This document shows, piece after piece, positions 26,101 through 37,136 of a stretch of DNA of 64,000 bases (its first letter is position 1; each line of letters opens with the position of its first letter). The translations under genes and the position numbers were made by a program. Source of the stretch: Tubulanus polymorphus (lineage: Eukaryota; Nemertea; Palaeonemertea; Tubulaniformes; Tubulanidae); NCBI RefSeq assembly GCF_964204645.1, contig NC_134032.1:3498916-3562915 (forward strand), in the 5' to 3' direction. The notes below the pieces were generated by a model. That model was not told the DNA's origin. It saw only the letters and a program-made list of their open reading frames with translations, and searched no databases.

Positions 26101-26920
26101 AGGTCTTCGCGTCCAACCAGAATCCGTTTCGAATTTTTTAAACCGATTCTATTTCTGAAATGTGTTTTTTATTTCTAGTTGAGAATGTTGAAGACGATGA
26201 TTTCACGGCTGGAAGTGTTGATATTGAGGTTTGTATCGAACCCTCCCGATCTAGATCCACCTACACCCCCTCAATCTATAGCGTCGAGCCACCCCCCCCC
26301 CCAATCTATAGCGTGGAGCCACCCACACCCCCTCAATCTATAGCGTGGAACAACCTACACCCCCTCGATCTATAGCGTGGAACCACCCACACCCACTCGA
26401 TCTATAGCATGGAACCACCCACACCCCCTCAATCTATAGCGTGGAACCACCCACACCCCCTCGATCTATAGCGTGGAACCACCCACACCCCCTTGATCTA
26501 TAGCGTGGAGCCACCCACACTCCCTCAATCTATAGCATGGAGCCAACACTTCAACAATCTGAAGGGAATGCAAGTTTTTGGCTGAGGGGGTGCAGGGTTT
26601 CGACTGAGGAGTCCACACTGAGGGGTGAGGGGTCCACACTGAGGGAGGTGAGGGGTCCCGACTATCAGGCTGTTGATACCCGCATAAATTGCGAGATAAT
26701 TAAACATCTTTTTTTTCTTCAGGATATCGGTGAAGATGGGACGATCTATGCACGACTAGACAACATGTCCCGACCGGACCCCGCGAGGCTTCAACCGAGC
26801 ACCTCTAGGGGGCGTACTGCTCCACGAGTGATCCTAGGCGCCGAGGAAGATGTCGGATTGTACGGTGAATTAGACTTCAGTCGACCTGCGATACCTTTAA
26901 CAGAACTAAACAACCACTGA
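17160..26920 (+). CDS. Single-pass receptor-like protein: 2 CUB + 2 PLAT-like domains, 18 exons
   Basis: My exon model, all GT-AG and in phase, is: 17160-17220, 20273-20412, 21231-21303, 21554-21685, 21762-21892, 22160-22250, 22329-22463, 22573-22808, 22895-23012, 23306-23556, 23912-24050, 24278-24322, 24441-24485, 24656-24808, 25874-25924, 26013-26090, 26179-26228, 26723-26920. It gives 708 aa. Exon 1 is a signal peptide (MASMKSLFVVAVFLYVG). Exons 2-4 and 5-7 each make a CUB domain with four Cys, GYITSP-(G/K)YPD, and CGxTAP motifs. Exons 8-9 and 10-11 make two related blocks starting WQ(V/I)xVF(T/S)G and ending in a Trp-rich strand, which I read as PLAT/LH2-like. Exons 12-13 are a Thr/Ser stalk, and exon 14 is a TM helix (about 545-571). 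The 130-aa tail has IYARL (Tyr652) and LYGEL (Tyr690), YxxL-type motifs. It is likely a surface receptor or adhesion protein; the ligand is unknown. Confidence 0.75.
17955..18330 (+). pseudogene. Non-LTR retrotransposon RT C-terminal fragment (CR1/Rex-like)
   Basis: The frame around 18028-18237 reads VRNLGDYFDINMTMDHHVKQ followed by a Lys/Ile-rich IGKIRHF stretch and LVHCF, then after a frame change AARLVT and ITPIL. These are the conserved words at the 3' end of LINE reverse transcriptases of the CR1/Rex/jockey type. It is short, frame-disrupted and lies in an intron. It is a relic with no function expected. Confidence 0.65.
18831..19050. repeat. 56-bp tandem repeat, about 4 copies
   Basis: The unit contains GAAAGATGTTACTGAGGGTC and CTGATTAATTTGAACAG; copies are nearly identical. 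Located in intron 1 of the CUB gene. Confidence 0.85.
20148..20330 (+). repeat. Duplicated splice acceptor and exon 2 start in the CUB gene
   Basis: A ~93-bp direct duplication. Both copies contain CTATATT(G/A)GCAG followed by a Thr-Asp-Ser-(Ser/Thr)-Cys-Ser segment and YRLQTG. Acceptors at 20178-20179 and 20271-20272 are both usable. The 93-bp difference is in frame and open, so the upstream acceptor would add 31 residues before CUB1, including extra Cys. Confidence 0.7.
20465..20872. mobile_element. MITE-like element in intron 2 of the CUB gene
   Basis: Approximate terminal inverted repeats: CCGGGTGCGCACACCTTTGC on the left and GATCGCACAGGTTTGCGCCG on the right. Repeated GCGATGA/TCATCGC words lie inside. 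No coding content. Confidence 0.55.
21146..21230 (+). other. Possible alternative 5' extension of CUB exon 3
   Basis: Upstream of exon 3 a second acceptor (TTTCTATTTCAG, ending at about 21150) is followed by RVEISFDPSFHIQ, then an open in-frame stretch running straight into exon 3. The peptide resembles LVEISFDKNFRIE, which starts the equivalent exon of CUB2. It may be a duplicated, alternative or decaying exon. Confidence 0.45.
24278..24485 (+). repeat. Tandemly duplicated 45-bp exon encoding Thr/Ser stalk
   Basis: Exons 12 and 13 are near-identical 45-bp units (PSAVTQVTETTSTS versus PSTVTQVTETTSTS) with duplicated flanking intron sequence (ATATTTGTAG before, GTGAGTTATTT after). Both are phase 1-1, so skipping either keeps the frame and only changes stalk length. 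Confidence 0.75.
25255..25442. mobile_element. Foldback element in intron 14 of the CUB gene
   Basis: Arms 25259-25335 and 25362-25438 are near-perfect inverted repeats. The left contains AATTTATTTATTCAATCTAA and the right its complement, with a loop of about 26 bp. No coding content. Confidence 0.85.
26250..26545. repeat. 32-bp minisatellite in intron 17 of the CUB gene
   Basis: About nine tandem units containing CACACCCCCTC(A/G)ATCTATAG and CGTGGAACCAC. Open frames across it are repeat artefacts. Confidence 0.85.
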
Positions 26921-27170
26921 AACCAGTGAATTATAATCTGCCAATCGCGACAATCAATTCCTATTATTTTTAATTTTCTTTTCTCATTTCTTTTTTGTGT
27001 TATTTGTTTTTTCTATCTATTATCTGTAACTATTTTTTATTTTTCGGTCAGCTGTCCCACTGTATGTTTTCCCACTGATATATTGTAAGATTTTTATGAT
27101 GATCATATAATCATATTCTGTCTTAGAAAACTGATGTATAGGATTATACTATGTCATAATTTTTGCAGGA

Positions 27171-27176
27171 AATAAA
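27171..27176 (+). terminator. Poly(A) signal AATAAA of the CUB gene
   Basis: A canonical AATAAA lies 250 bp after the stop codon at 26918-26920, in a T-rich 3' UTR-like stretch. It is the first such hexamer downstream. Confidence 0.55.
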
Positions 27177-27507
27177 GTAATAATAATAATGATGATAATA
27201 GGCCTAATAATAATAATTTATCCAAGTAGAATTTTATAAAAATCAAGACATCATATTCTTTAGATAATAAATGAATTGTAAATAAGTATTTATCTGTCTA
27301 ATATTGGTGTGTTTGTAATACGTTTCTAATGTTTGTTTATGACTGTGCAGGAGTCAGTTGCCTCTAAGTTGGTTGTTATAGTTAACCAGTGGATAGTTGA
27401 CTTTTGATAGTGACAATTAAAAGTTTATTGTTACTATGTATGCTATTTATCCACCGGTTATCTTTATCCATCTTAACAAGCTGCTACAGCCTCCGCCCCC
27501 CTCCCCC

Positions 27508-28082
27508 GGGCCAGTTGCGTAGTCATAACTTGAGTCCAAAAGTGGTCTTGAATCGTAAGACTGGTCTTAAGTTGTTAGATTGGCTATAGAACTAAGTTGG
27601 TCTTAGACTGGTCTTAAGTTGTTAGGTCGGCTATAGAACCAAAATGAGCTTAGAAAGGTCTTAAAGTTGTTAGATTGGCTATAGAACTAAGTTGGTCTTA
27701 GACTGGTCTTATGTAGTTAGATTGGTTATAGAACCAAAATGAGCTTAGACTGGTCTTAAGTTGTTAGATTGGCTATAGAACTAAGTTGGTCTTAGACGGG
27801 TCTTAAGTTGTTAGATTGGTTATAGAACCAAAATGAGCTTAGACTGGTCTTAAGTTGTTAGATTAGCTATAGAACCAAAATGAGCTTAGACTGGTCTTTA
27901 GTTGTTAGATTGGCCATAGGACCAAGTTGGTCTGAGACTGGTCTTAAGTTGTTAGATTGGCTATAGAACTATGGTCTTGGGTCTAAGATTTTATCTTAAG
28001 ACTGATTTTAAGTTTATGTCAGATTGGCTGTAGAACTGGTCTTAGACTGGTTGAAAGTCTAACCATGACTATGCAACCGGCA
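27508..28082. mobile_element. Non-autonomous element carrying a ~47-bp minisatellite
   Basis: The ends are imperfect inverted repeats: GGGCCAGTTGCGTAGTCATA on the left and TGACTATGCAACCGGC on the right. The interior is about nine units of a ~47-bp repeat containing GGTCTTAAGTTGTTAGATTG and GGCTATAGAAC. A shorter relative with the same ends and the same unit in the opposite orientation lies at 62323-62505. Confidence 0.7.
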
Positions 28083-28880
28083 CAGAGCCGTCGGTAGGAA
28101 TTTTTCAGTGGCAAGGCTTATTTCTGAAGGGGGGTCTGGGGCCCTCCCCTAGAAAGATTTTGATAATTCAATCCCCGGAGATGCGTTTTGGGGCCATTTC
28201 ATGGTCTCATTCATAGAAACATGAGAAGTCGTGAGCCAACCACCTAGTACAGAGAACGACGAGCTGCTACGCGGTACAGCGTGCTTTGAAAAAACTTAAA
28301 GCAAAAGAGTGGGGCGGCTTTGGCCGACCCTGCCGCCCCTGTTCCGACGGCCCTGCGGCAGCTGGATCCAGTTCCACTTTTCGCGGTTAAATCTTAAATG
28401 TTATGATAAATCTCAGCACTATGAAACTGGATCAATATTTTCATCATCTAACCCGCGGGTTACATATGTATTTTCATTGATTGTATGAACTAAAAAGGAA
28501 TGAATTAATTTGAGAAGATAATTTGAATATAACCATTAAACAGTCGTTAGCGTTTTATTTTTTTTGTCGTTTTGATGACGTCATGGATATCTTACGGAAA
28601 ACCCAGTCTCATGGAAGAGGAGTTTGCATCTTGACCCCTCCAAATTTGGTGACTTTCTACATACATTTATTTCACCGTACGGTGCTGCCGCTATACTCCT
28701 TGTTAGCGGGATTTTCATACACTAACGCAAGTCGACTCTGGCAAGCAAGGGTTATGGAGTATAACTAGAGAGCACGTCGATTGCCAGAGTTGACTTACGT
28801 TAGTGTATAGAAAAAACCGCTAACGATGAGCATCAGAGCCGTCGGAAGGAATTTTTCAGTGGCGAGGCTTATTTCTGAAG
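28083..28880. repeat. Duplicated CAGAGCCGTCGG segment and small foldback
   Basis: AGAGCCGTCGG(T/A)AGGAATTTTTC and the following ~30 bp occur twice, at about 28084 and 28837. A foldback with arms 28704-28744 and 28779-28822 (TACACTAACGCAAGTCGACT and its near-complement) lies between them. The second copy ends exactly where the giant palindrome begins. No gene is seen. Confidence 0.7.
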
Positions 28881-31563
28881 CATTATGAGAATGCCGGTTT
28901 GCTAGCGTATCTATTTAACACCCGTATTGCTCGGGTTAGTTTTACTATCAACGGGTGGCGCTGTATGTAAATTTCACATAAATCAACGACTTTGGCTATT
29001 AGCGGTACTTAAGACCACTTGAAAACATCATAGTCAATTACGCGGTAGTAGTGAAAATAAAAAGTTACAGTTCGGTGTACAGCACCATAGCACCCATATA
29101 ATACCACATACATTTTATTCAGACTAAGGACTATTAGTTAACACTGATCTTCATTTCCATTAATTAATGATCTGTTGAATTAATAAGTAATCCAGTCTTT
29201 CGGTGTTCGAGATAAAATGCCCGCAAAATAAGAACTAACGAACCAAGGCTGACCACAAATTGCCCAACAGATAGATTTAAAATTTTTGGAAACGTTTTGA
29301 CAAGTACTGGCTATATAGGCCCTAGTAAATTATCTGTTTTGCAAACAATTAAGTTGTTTGGTGTCAAATAACTAGATATGATGTGGACATTAAATTAAAA
29401 ATTGTTTAACTGACCAATGCTTGACCAGTACTGACCAGTTACCACTAACTAGAACCCACCATAAGTAATTTATATGTTTAGTAAAGCAATAAAATCGTGT
29501 TTGGGCGTCGAGCTACTAGATACGATGCGGGCTATGATCTAACAACTATTTAACTGACCAATATTTTACCAATACTGACCTTAAAGTAATTTGTTTATTC
29601 TAGAAGCAACACAGTCGTGTTTGGTGTCAAATAATTAGAAATGGTGTGGGCTTTCATCTAACAACTATTCAAGTGACCAAATATTGACCAATACTGACCA
29701 CATAGCTATATTTATCTGTTTCGGACACAACTTAGTCGTGTCTCGTATCAAATAATTTCATTCGGTCTGAACGTTAATATAATAACTCTTTTACCTGTAC
29801 AAGCTACACCAGTACTGTCTAATTACCGATTAAATGTTTTTAGAAATAACACGGGGTATTGCCTGAATCCTTCGTCAGTACTACTCTTATTAAATGTGTC
29901 GTTTTAAAAGTCTTGTCCAATTTTTATTGTAGGAAGCGAGCTAACTTTGAAATTTCCCACTAAATGCAAAAGATTTTTACGTAGGGTTTTGAAAGAACAA
30001 CGTTTCGATTTGTAATTGTAACGTGCGCATTTGAGCCTGTAACGTGCACATTTCACTAGTGTGAACGTGCGTATCGGTACCAACATACGAAACTTGTCAA
30101 ACTTTTGCGTTCAAGACGTTTAAACTGAACACTAAAGGAGATATTATATCATATCATATCATATCATATCATATCATATCATATATATATGAATAATGAA
30201 TAGATGGAAGATAATGTAGTAGTTTTGAATGTTTCGTAACTGCCGTCCACTGACCGCAGATCATCAAAGTTAATCGCCTCATATGAAATATATATTCGTT
30301 ATAAGGGATGTAGTAGTTCAGTGAGAATTCAAACTTATGGGTAATTTTAAGTGATCACAACGCTGACCAATAGAGAAAGCTGTATCACAACAGAAGTGCG
30401 ACTAACGTATCTTATTGAAACATTGTAAAATACCGGAGAGTAAATGGGAGAACCCTGAATTCGAAACAATTTCACACTCGGATCGTTTACTTTGAAAACA
30501 CAATTTGCAATTTGTGGACATGCATTATTTCTGCACCAAAAGCATGAAGTATATTATCTTTGCTCGTAAAAATTTGAAATTTTGAGGAAGATTTTTGGCC
30601 TCGTTAACCTGTGAACACGTCCTTCATATATCTTCTAAGACCGATCTTGATATAATGCTGAGAGTTTAGAGAAAATTATGGTAGGATGTAAACTTAGGCC
30701 GCTTCGTATCCGTGGAAGGTTGCTAATTATTGATCTTATACACAATAATCATAAGTACGTAACACGAGACTCCATAGAATATCGTTTTTCAATCATACGT
30801 ACACAAATTATTGCGATATAAAGATAAATAGTACTTTAATATACTTTTTACTTCTTATACTGAATATTTCTTTAGTAGTATTAATAAAGAGTGGATCAGC
30901 AGGCTACCTGAGCCCATTCCACGATTTGAGGTCAGTTGCCAAAAGTTAGTAATTTTACATACCAGTGGATAGTTAACATTTAAAATGACAATTAAAACTT
31001 CATTGCTAAAAATAACTTTGTATTCGTAGAATAGTTACACTCAAATGCGGAGAATTGATAATACTATAATACGATACGAAAATTCACTGTGTACAAATTC
31101 AAAAAGATGATCTCTAGTGAACGATCGAACGTTGTGTCGTTATTTTCTAATGATAAAACTTGGTTTGAGATTTGAAATGTGTACATATTGGATCTTTTTC
31201 ATATTAACAGTGTATTTGGTCATGTATCATATTGTATAATGGTTAATTTAAACTAACTGGTCCCAGAGTTGTATCCTTAAATCCTGTAATAGAGGATGCA
31301 ATCTTTTTGCGGCAAACAGTACAAATAGCTAGAAAAAGCAACGATAGTGCATTGGTAAACTTAAAGCAAGCGTACAATTGGTTGTTTAGGTTTTTCGTTG
31401 GGAAAATTAATGTTTAATCATTATTGAAATATCCGAGGCGAGCTTTTCCAGGAATTTACAAAGTTGAGCTTTACACAAGGAATTTTTTTTGTAGTCCGAT
31501 ATCCGTGATTACCTCTGGCTTGGAGAGATACAATCTAAAACCAACCGTCGAGTCAAATATTTT

Positions 31564-32201
31564 CGTAAAAGCGCCTATAGTCGTCATGAACACCCGATTT
31601 GAATTCAAATTCAAAAGACTCCTAAAAACGCACGTGTTTACTCGATTACTGTAAAGCGCTTGAGCATTTATATGCAAGAATCAGTGAAATTGGCGCTTTA
31701 TCAGTTGTATTCATCATTCAAACCATTATTCTCCTTATCCTATGAATTTGGAGACCCATCCTCGCATGAGAATGAATATAATGTGATTCAATTAAAGATG
31801 ACACATGGCCTCAATATCATAACGTTATGTTTTTTAACGGGTGGGCGAGATTATATTCTTATGTTTTTGTTTCTCTGAATGTCGCTATTTAAGAGTTCAA
31901 TAATAATTCAGTCAACCAAACAAAGGATTTTTCTGTATGTTTCGTGTCCTGTTTTTCCATAACCCTAGGACTGCATTTTAGGTATTTTTCGTGGATGACC
32001 GAACGCTGCTGTCCCTTTCTAGTAATTTGATGATATCTGTCGAAATCTAAATTTTAAAAAGGAATCAGGCATATCTCCTTGTTTGATTAAGTAAGAACTC
32101 AACTTTAAGGGACACTCCCTTAAAGGCGCCGAAGTAAAATTAGGAGTCTTTTGAATTTGAATTCAAATCGGGTGTTCATGACGACTATAGGCGCTTTTAC
32201 G
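31564..32201. repeat. Nested 61-bp perfect inverted repeat in the palindrome spacer
   Basis: Bases 31564-31624 and 32141-32201 appear to be exact inverted copies (they include GAATTCAAATTCAAAAGACT). The left copy starts at the base where the large left arm ends, so it marks a rearrangement or insertion junction. Confidence 0.8.
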
Positions 32202-32581
32202 AAACTGAATCTTTGTAAATCGATTTAAGTTTCACGTTTACGGCACGCGGTCGGTTAGTGAATCCGATTTGGTAAATCAAATCGTTTATGGACGCGGTTT
32301 AGTAAATTGATTTATTAAATCGACTAACTTGCTCGGCGAGCAAGTTAGTGGCGATTTAGTCAGTGAAATCCAACTTGGCGTCCTCTTCGACCGCAGGCTA
32401 AAGACATCTATTGCAGACCATCATCTATCAATAATTCGGTCACCATTGACGCCCATTTTCTTTCGAATCGCGACCTTTAGATTGATAAATTGATTCGACT
32501 CGTTTACGAAAAACGATTCGATTTACAACATCGAATCGGAATTTAATTAAACCGAATCAGATTCAATTTCGTAAAAGCGCC
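32190..32581. mobile_element. MITE-like element in the palindrome spacer
   Basis: Terminal inverted repeats GGCGCTTTTACGAAACTGAA and TTCAATTTCGTAAAAGCGCC at the two ends. The interior is rich in (A)AATCGATTT-type words. No coding sequence. Confidence 0.7.
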
Positions 32582-35500
32582 TTATAATTGAGCATTCTAG
32601 GGCTGGAGCAAGAAACGTGTGGGATCGTCCGCCAAGGTATCGCTAAGGAGTCAGTCCGTGGTGGCTTTTGAAAGCGACGACCGCATATGAATGCATTGAT
32701 TGAATGACATCTCAAAAGTCAGATTATATAAAATTAAACATGATATACGGAAAGGTTCTTCCAATTAGGCCTATACTGGTAAAAATGAAATGACCCAATA
32801 TGTGACATAAATGTTCAATCAAAAAGTAGAAAGTGAATCCGTAATTCAGTATGGTAGGCCTATTGTTACAACATCAAACACTAAAATTCAATCCTTTGTT
32901 AAATTGGAAGCCAGTGTAGATGAGCAAGTATCGTGGTCCCTGATTTTAGTTATCGTAATAATTCAAGGCACGCGATTTTGAACTGTTCAACAAGTTGGAG
33001 TTTGTGAGTTTGAAATGGAGTGGACTTCAGATATTACTGTTTGCATGCCTATGTCTATTACTTAATCTTTTTACTAATCATAGAAAATTGTGGTAAAATA
33101 TTTGACTCGACGGTTGGTTTTAGATTGTATCTCTCCAAGCCAGAGGTAATCACGGATATCGGACCACAAAAAAAATTCCTTGTGTAAAGCTCAACTTTGT
33201 AAATTCCTGGAAAAGCTCGCCTCGGATATTTCAATAATGATTAAACATTAATTTTCCCAACGAAAAACCTAAACAACCAATTGTACGCTTGCTTTAAGTT
33301 TACCAATGCACTATCGTTGCTTTTTCTAGCTATTTGTACTGTTTGCCGCAAAAAGATTGCATCCTCTATTACAGGATTTAAGGATACAACTCTAAAACCA
33401 GTTAGTTTAAATTAACCATTATACAATATGATACATGACCAAATACACTGTTAATATGAAAAAGATCCAATATGTACACATTTCAAATCTCAAACCAAGT
33501 TTTATCATTAGAAAATAACGACACAACGTTCGATCGTTCACTAGAGATCATCTTTTTGAATTTGTACACAGTGAATTTTCGTATCGTATTATAGTATTAT
33601 CAATTCTCCGCATTTGAGTGTAACTATTCTACGAATACAAAGTTATTTTTAGCAATGAAGTTTTAATTGTCATTTTAAATGTTAACTATCCACTGGTATG
33701 TAAAATTACTAACTTTTGGCAACTGACCTCAAATCGTGGAATGGGCTCAGGTAGCCTGCTGATCCACTCTTTATTAATACTACTAAAGAAATATTCAGTA
33801 TAAGAAGTAAAAAGTATATTAAAGTACTATTTATCTTTATATCGCAATAATTTGTGTACGTATGATTGAAAAACGATATTCTATGGAGTCTCGTGTTACG
33901 TACTTATGATTATTGTGTATAAGATCAATAATTAGCAACCTTCCACGGATACGAAGCGGCCTAAGTTTACATCCTACCATAATTTTCTCTAAACTCTCAG
34001 CATTATATCAAGATCGGTCTTAGAAGATATATGAAGGACGTGTTCACAGGTTAACGAGGCCAAAAATCTTCCTCAAAATTTCAAATTTTTACGAGCAAAG
34101 ATAATATACTTCATGCTTTTGGTGCAGAAATAATGCATGTCCACAAATTGCAGATTGTGTTTTCAAAGTAAACGATCCGAGTGTGAAATTGTTTCGAATT
34201 CAGGGTTCTCCCATTTACTCTCCGGTATTTTAAATGTTTCAATAAGATACGGTAGTCGCACTTCTGTTGTGATACAGCTTTCTCTATTGGTCAGCGTTGT
34301 GATCACTTAAAATCACCCATAAGTTTGAATTCTCACTGAACTACTACATCCCTTATAACGAATATATATTTCAAATGAGGCGATTAACTTTGATGATCTG
34401 CGGTCAGTGGACAGCAGTTACGAAACATTCAAAACTACTACATTATCTTCCATCTATTCATTATTCATAAATTATATGATATGATATGATATGATATAAT
34501 ATCTCCTTTAGTGTTCAGTTTAAACGTCTTGAACGCAAAAGTTTGACAAGTTTCGCATGTTGGTACCGATACGCACGTTCACACTAGTGAAATGTGCACG
34601 TTACAGGCTCAAATGCGCACGTTACAATTACAAATCGAAACGTTGTTCGTTCAAAACCCGATGTGAAAATCTTTTGCATTTAGTGGGAAATTTCAAAGTT
34701 AGCTCGCTTCCTACAATAAAAATTGGACAAGACTTTTAAAACGACACATTTAATAAGAGTAGTACTGACGAAGGATTCAGGCAATACCCCGTGTTATTTC
34801 TAAAAACATTTAACCGGTAATTAGACAGTACTGGTGTAGCTTGTACAGGTAAAAGAGTTGTTATATTTACGTTCAGACCGAATGAAATTATTTGATACGA
34901 GACACGACTAAGTTGTGTCCGAAACAGATAAATATAGCTATGTGGTCAGTATTGGTCGAGATTTGGTCACTTGAATAGTTGTTAGATGAAAGCCCACACC
35001 ATTTCTAATTATTTGACACCAAACACGACTGTGTTGCTTCTAGAATAAACAAATTACTTTAAGGTCAGTATTGGTAAAATATTGGTCAGTTAAATAGTTG
35101 TTAGATCATAGCCCGCACCGTATCTAGTAGCTCGACGCCCAAACACGATTTTATTGCTTTACTAAACATATGAATTACATATGGTGGGTTCTAGTTAGTG
35201 GTAACTGGTCAGTACTGGTCAAGCATTGGTCAGTTAAACAATTTTTAGTTTAATATCCACATTATATCTAGTTATTTGACACCAAATAACCTAATTGTTT
35301 GCAAAACAGATAATTTACTATATAGCCAGTACTGGTCATGCATTGGTCAGTTGATAGACCAAGGTCCACGCCACGAGTTATTTGATACTAAACATTATTG
35401 TGTCGTTTCGGAAAATTTATCTGTTGGGCAATTTGTGGTCAGCCCTGGTTCGTTATTTCTTATTTTGCGGGCATTTTATCTCGAACCACCGAAAGACTGA

Positions 35501-36226
35501 ATTAGGCTACTAATTAATTCAACAGATCATTAATTAATGGAAATGAAGATCAGTGTTAACTAAGTCCTTAGTCTGAATGAAATGTATGTGGTATTATATG
35601 GGTGCTATGGTGCTGTACACCGAACTGTAACTTTTTATTTTCACTACTACCGTAATCGACTATGATGTTTTCAAGTGGTCTTAAGTACCGCTAATAGCCG
35701 AAAGTCGTTGATTTATGTGAAATTTACATACAGCGCCATCCGTTGGTAGTAAAACTAACCCGAGCAGTACGGGTGTTAAATAGATACGCTAGCAAACCGG
35801 CATTCTCATAATGGTGAAATACCAACTGCGCACCCCTCGACGGAGAAACCCATCCTCATCGGAGCTGCACCGTCGATGTCATACAACTACACTTCGGATA
35901 CCCCTGAGGACCATACTCTCATCTGGAAAATTTGCGTCTCGAAATGTGCTTCCTTTCTATCTAGTCAACACGCGGGATCATCAACTAAGAGAACTTCTAC
36001 ATCATTACCCGAAAAAAATAACTAAAATAAACGATCGGACTATTTACACGTAGAAAACGACCAAAAAAATAAAAAAATGGACGAAATGATCTTCAACCTT
36101 GTAATAGACGGACGCCGGGCGCCGAAGGCACCCGGAGGATGTCCCTGGTTCAAGTCCAGTATAGCGTGGAATAGTTCCCCGCTCAAAGATACATTTTTAG
36201 AAAAGGAGTAATTCGGCTACGTACTT

Positions 36227-36459
36227 TTCAAGACAAACCGACAAACCGACATACCGACAAACCGACGAACCGACGAACCGACGAACCGACAAACCGACAT
36301 ACTCGTATTCCCTCGATCCAGCCACGGGTAATCCACGGAAAAACCCTGTCCCTCGATCCTAGCCACATTATATAAGGGTAATCCACAGAACCACGCAGCC
36401 CCTCGATCGCCACATTATATAAGGGTAATCAATAAGGGTAATAATAATATAATAATATA

Positions 36460-36497
<38 letters not shown>

Positions 36498-37136
36498 TAA
36501 TAATAATAATAATATAAGGGTAATCCACGCAACCACGCAGCCTCTCGATCCCAGCCACTTTATATAAGGGTAATCCACGCAACCACGCAGCCCCTCGATC
36601 CTAGCCACTTTATATGAGGGAAATCGGCGGGTAATCCACGCATAAACCCAGCCCCTCGATCCTAGCCGCTTTATATGAGGGTAATCGGCGGGTAATCCAC
36701 GCATATACCCAGCCCCTCGATCCCAGCCACTTTATATAAGGGTAATTCATGCACCACACAGCCCCTCGATCCCAGCCAATTTATACAAGGGTAATCCAGG
36801 TACATACCCAGCCCCTCGATCCCAGCCACTTAACATAAGGGTAATCCACGCATACACGCAGCCCCTCGATCCCAGCCACTTTATATAAGGGTAATCCACG
36901 CAAGGATTTGTCGGTTCGTTGGTTTGCCGGTATGTCGGTTTGTCGGTTCGTCGGTATGTCGGTTTGTCGGTATGTCGGTTTGTCGGTATGTCGGTTCGTC
37001 GGTTTGTCGGTATGTCGGTTTGTCGGTATGTTGGTTCGTCGGTTCGTCGGTTGTCGGTTCGTCGGTTTGTCGGTTCGTCGGTTTGTCGGTTTGTCGGTAT
37101 GTCGGTTCGTCGGTTTGTCTGTATGTCGGTATGTTC
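36227..37136. repeat. Satellite block: 8-bp CGGTTTGT arrays flanking a ~60-bp tandem repeat
   Basis: The left array (36227-36300) is (ACAAACCG/ACATACCG)n. The right array (36908-37136) is the complementary (CGGTTTGT/CGGTATGT/CGGTTCGT)n. They flank tandem units containing GGGTAATCCACGCA and CAGCCCCTCGATC at about 36306-36900, interrupted by a (TAA)n tract (36440-36510). Long open frames in several phases are repeat artefacts. Confidence 0.85.

Larger units (their letters stand above)
28881..35813. mobile_element. Giant 6.9-kb palindrome (foldback) with 2.7-kb arms
   Basis: The left arm 28881-31563 and right arm 33095-35813 are inverted copies with high identity; a 1.53-kb spacer separates them. 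The outermost bases are CATTATGAGAATGCCGG and its exact complement. The arms include a run of ATATC pentamers (30141-30185, shorter in the right arm) and an internal array of degenerate ~130-bp units containing TGACCAATACTGACC and GTGTTTGGTGTCAAATAA. An identical small open frame (60 codons) appears in each arm (29904-30086 minus, 34557-34739 plus) but has no recognisable domain. I see no transposase. It could be a very large foldback transposon or an inverted segmental duplication. Confidence 0.75.

Noticed and set aside
29904-34739. Identical 60-codon frame in both palindrome arms (29904-30086 and 34557-34739)
   Set aside because: Identity follows from the arms being copies; no domain, poor context and no other evidence for a gene.
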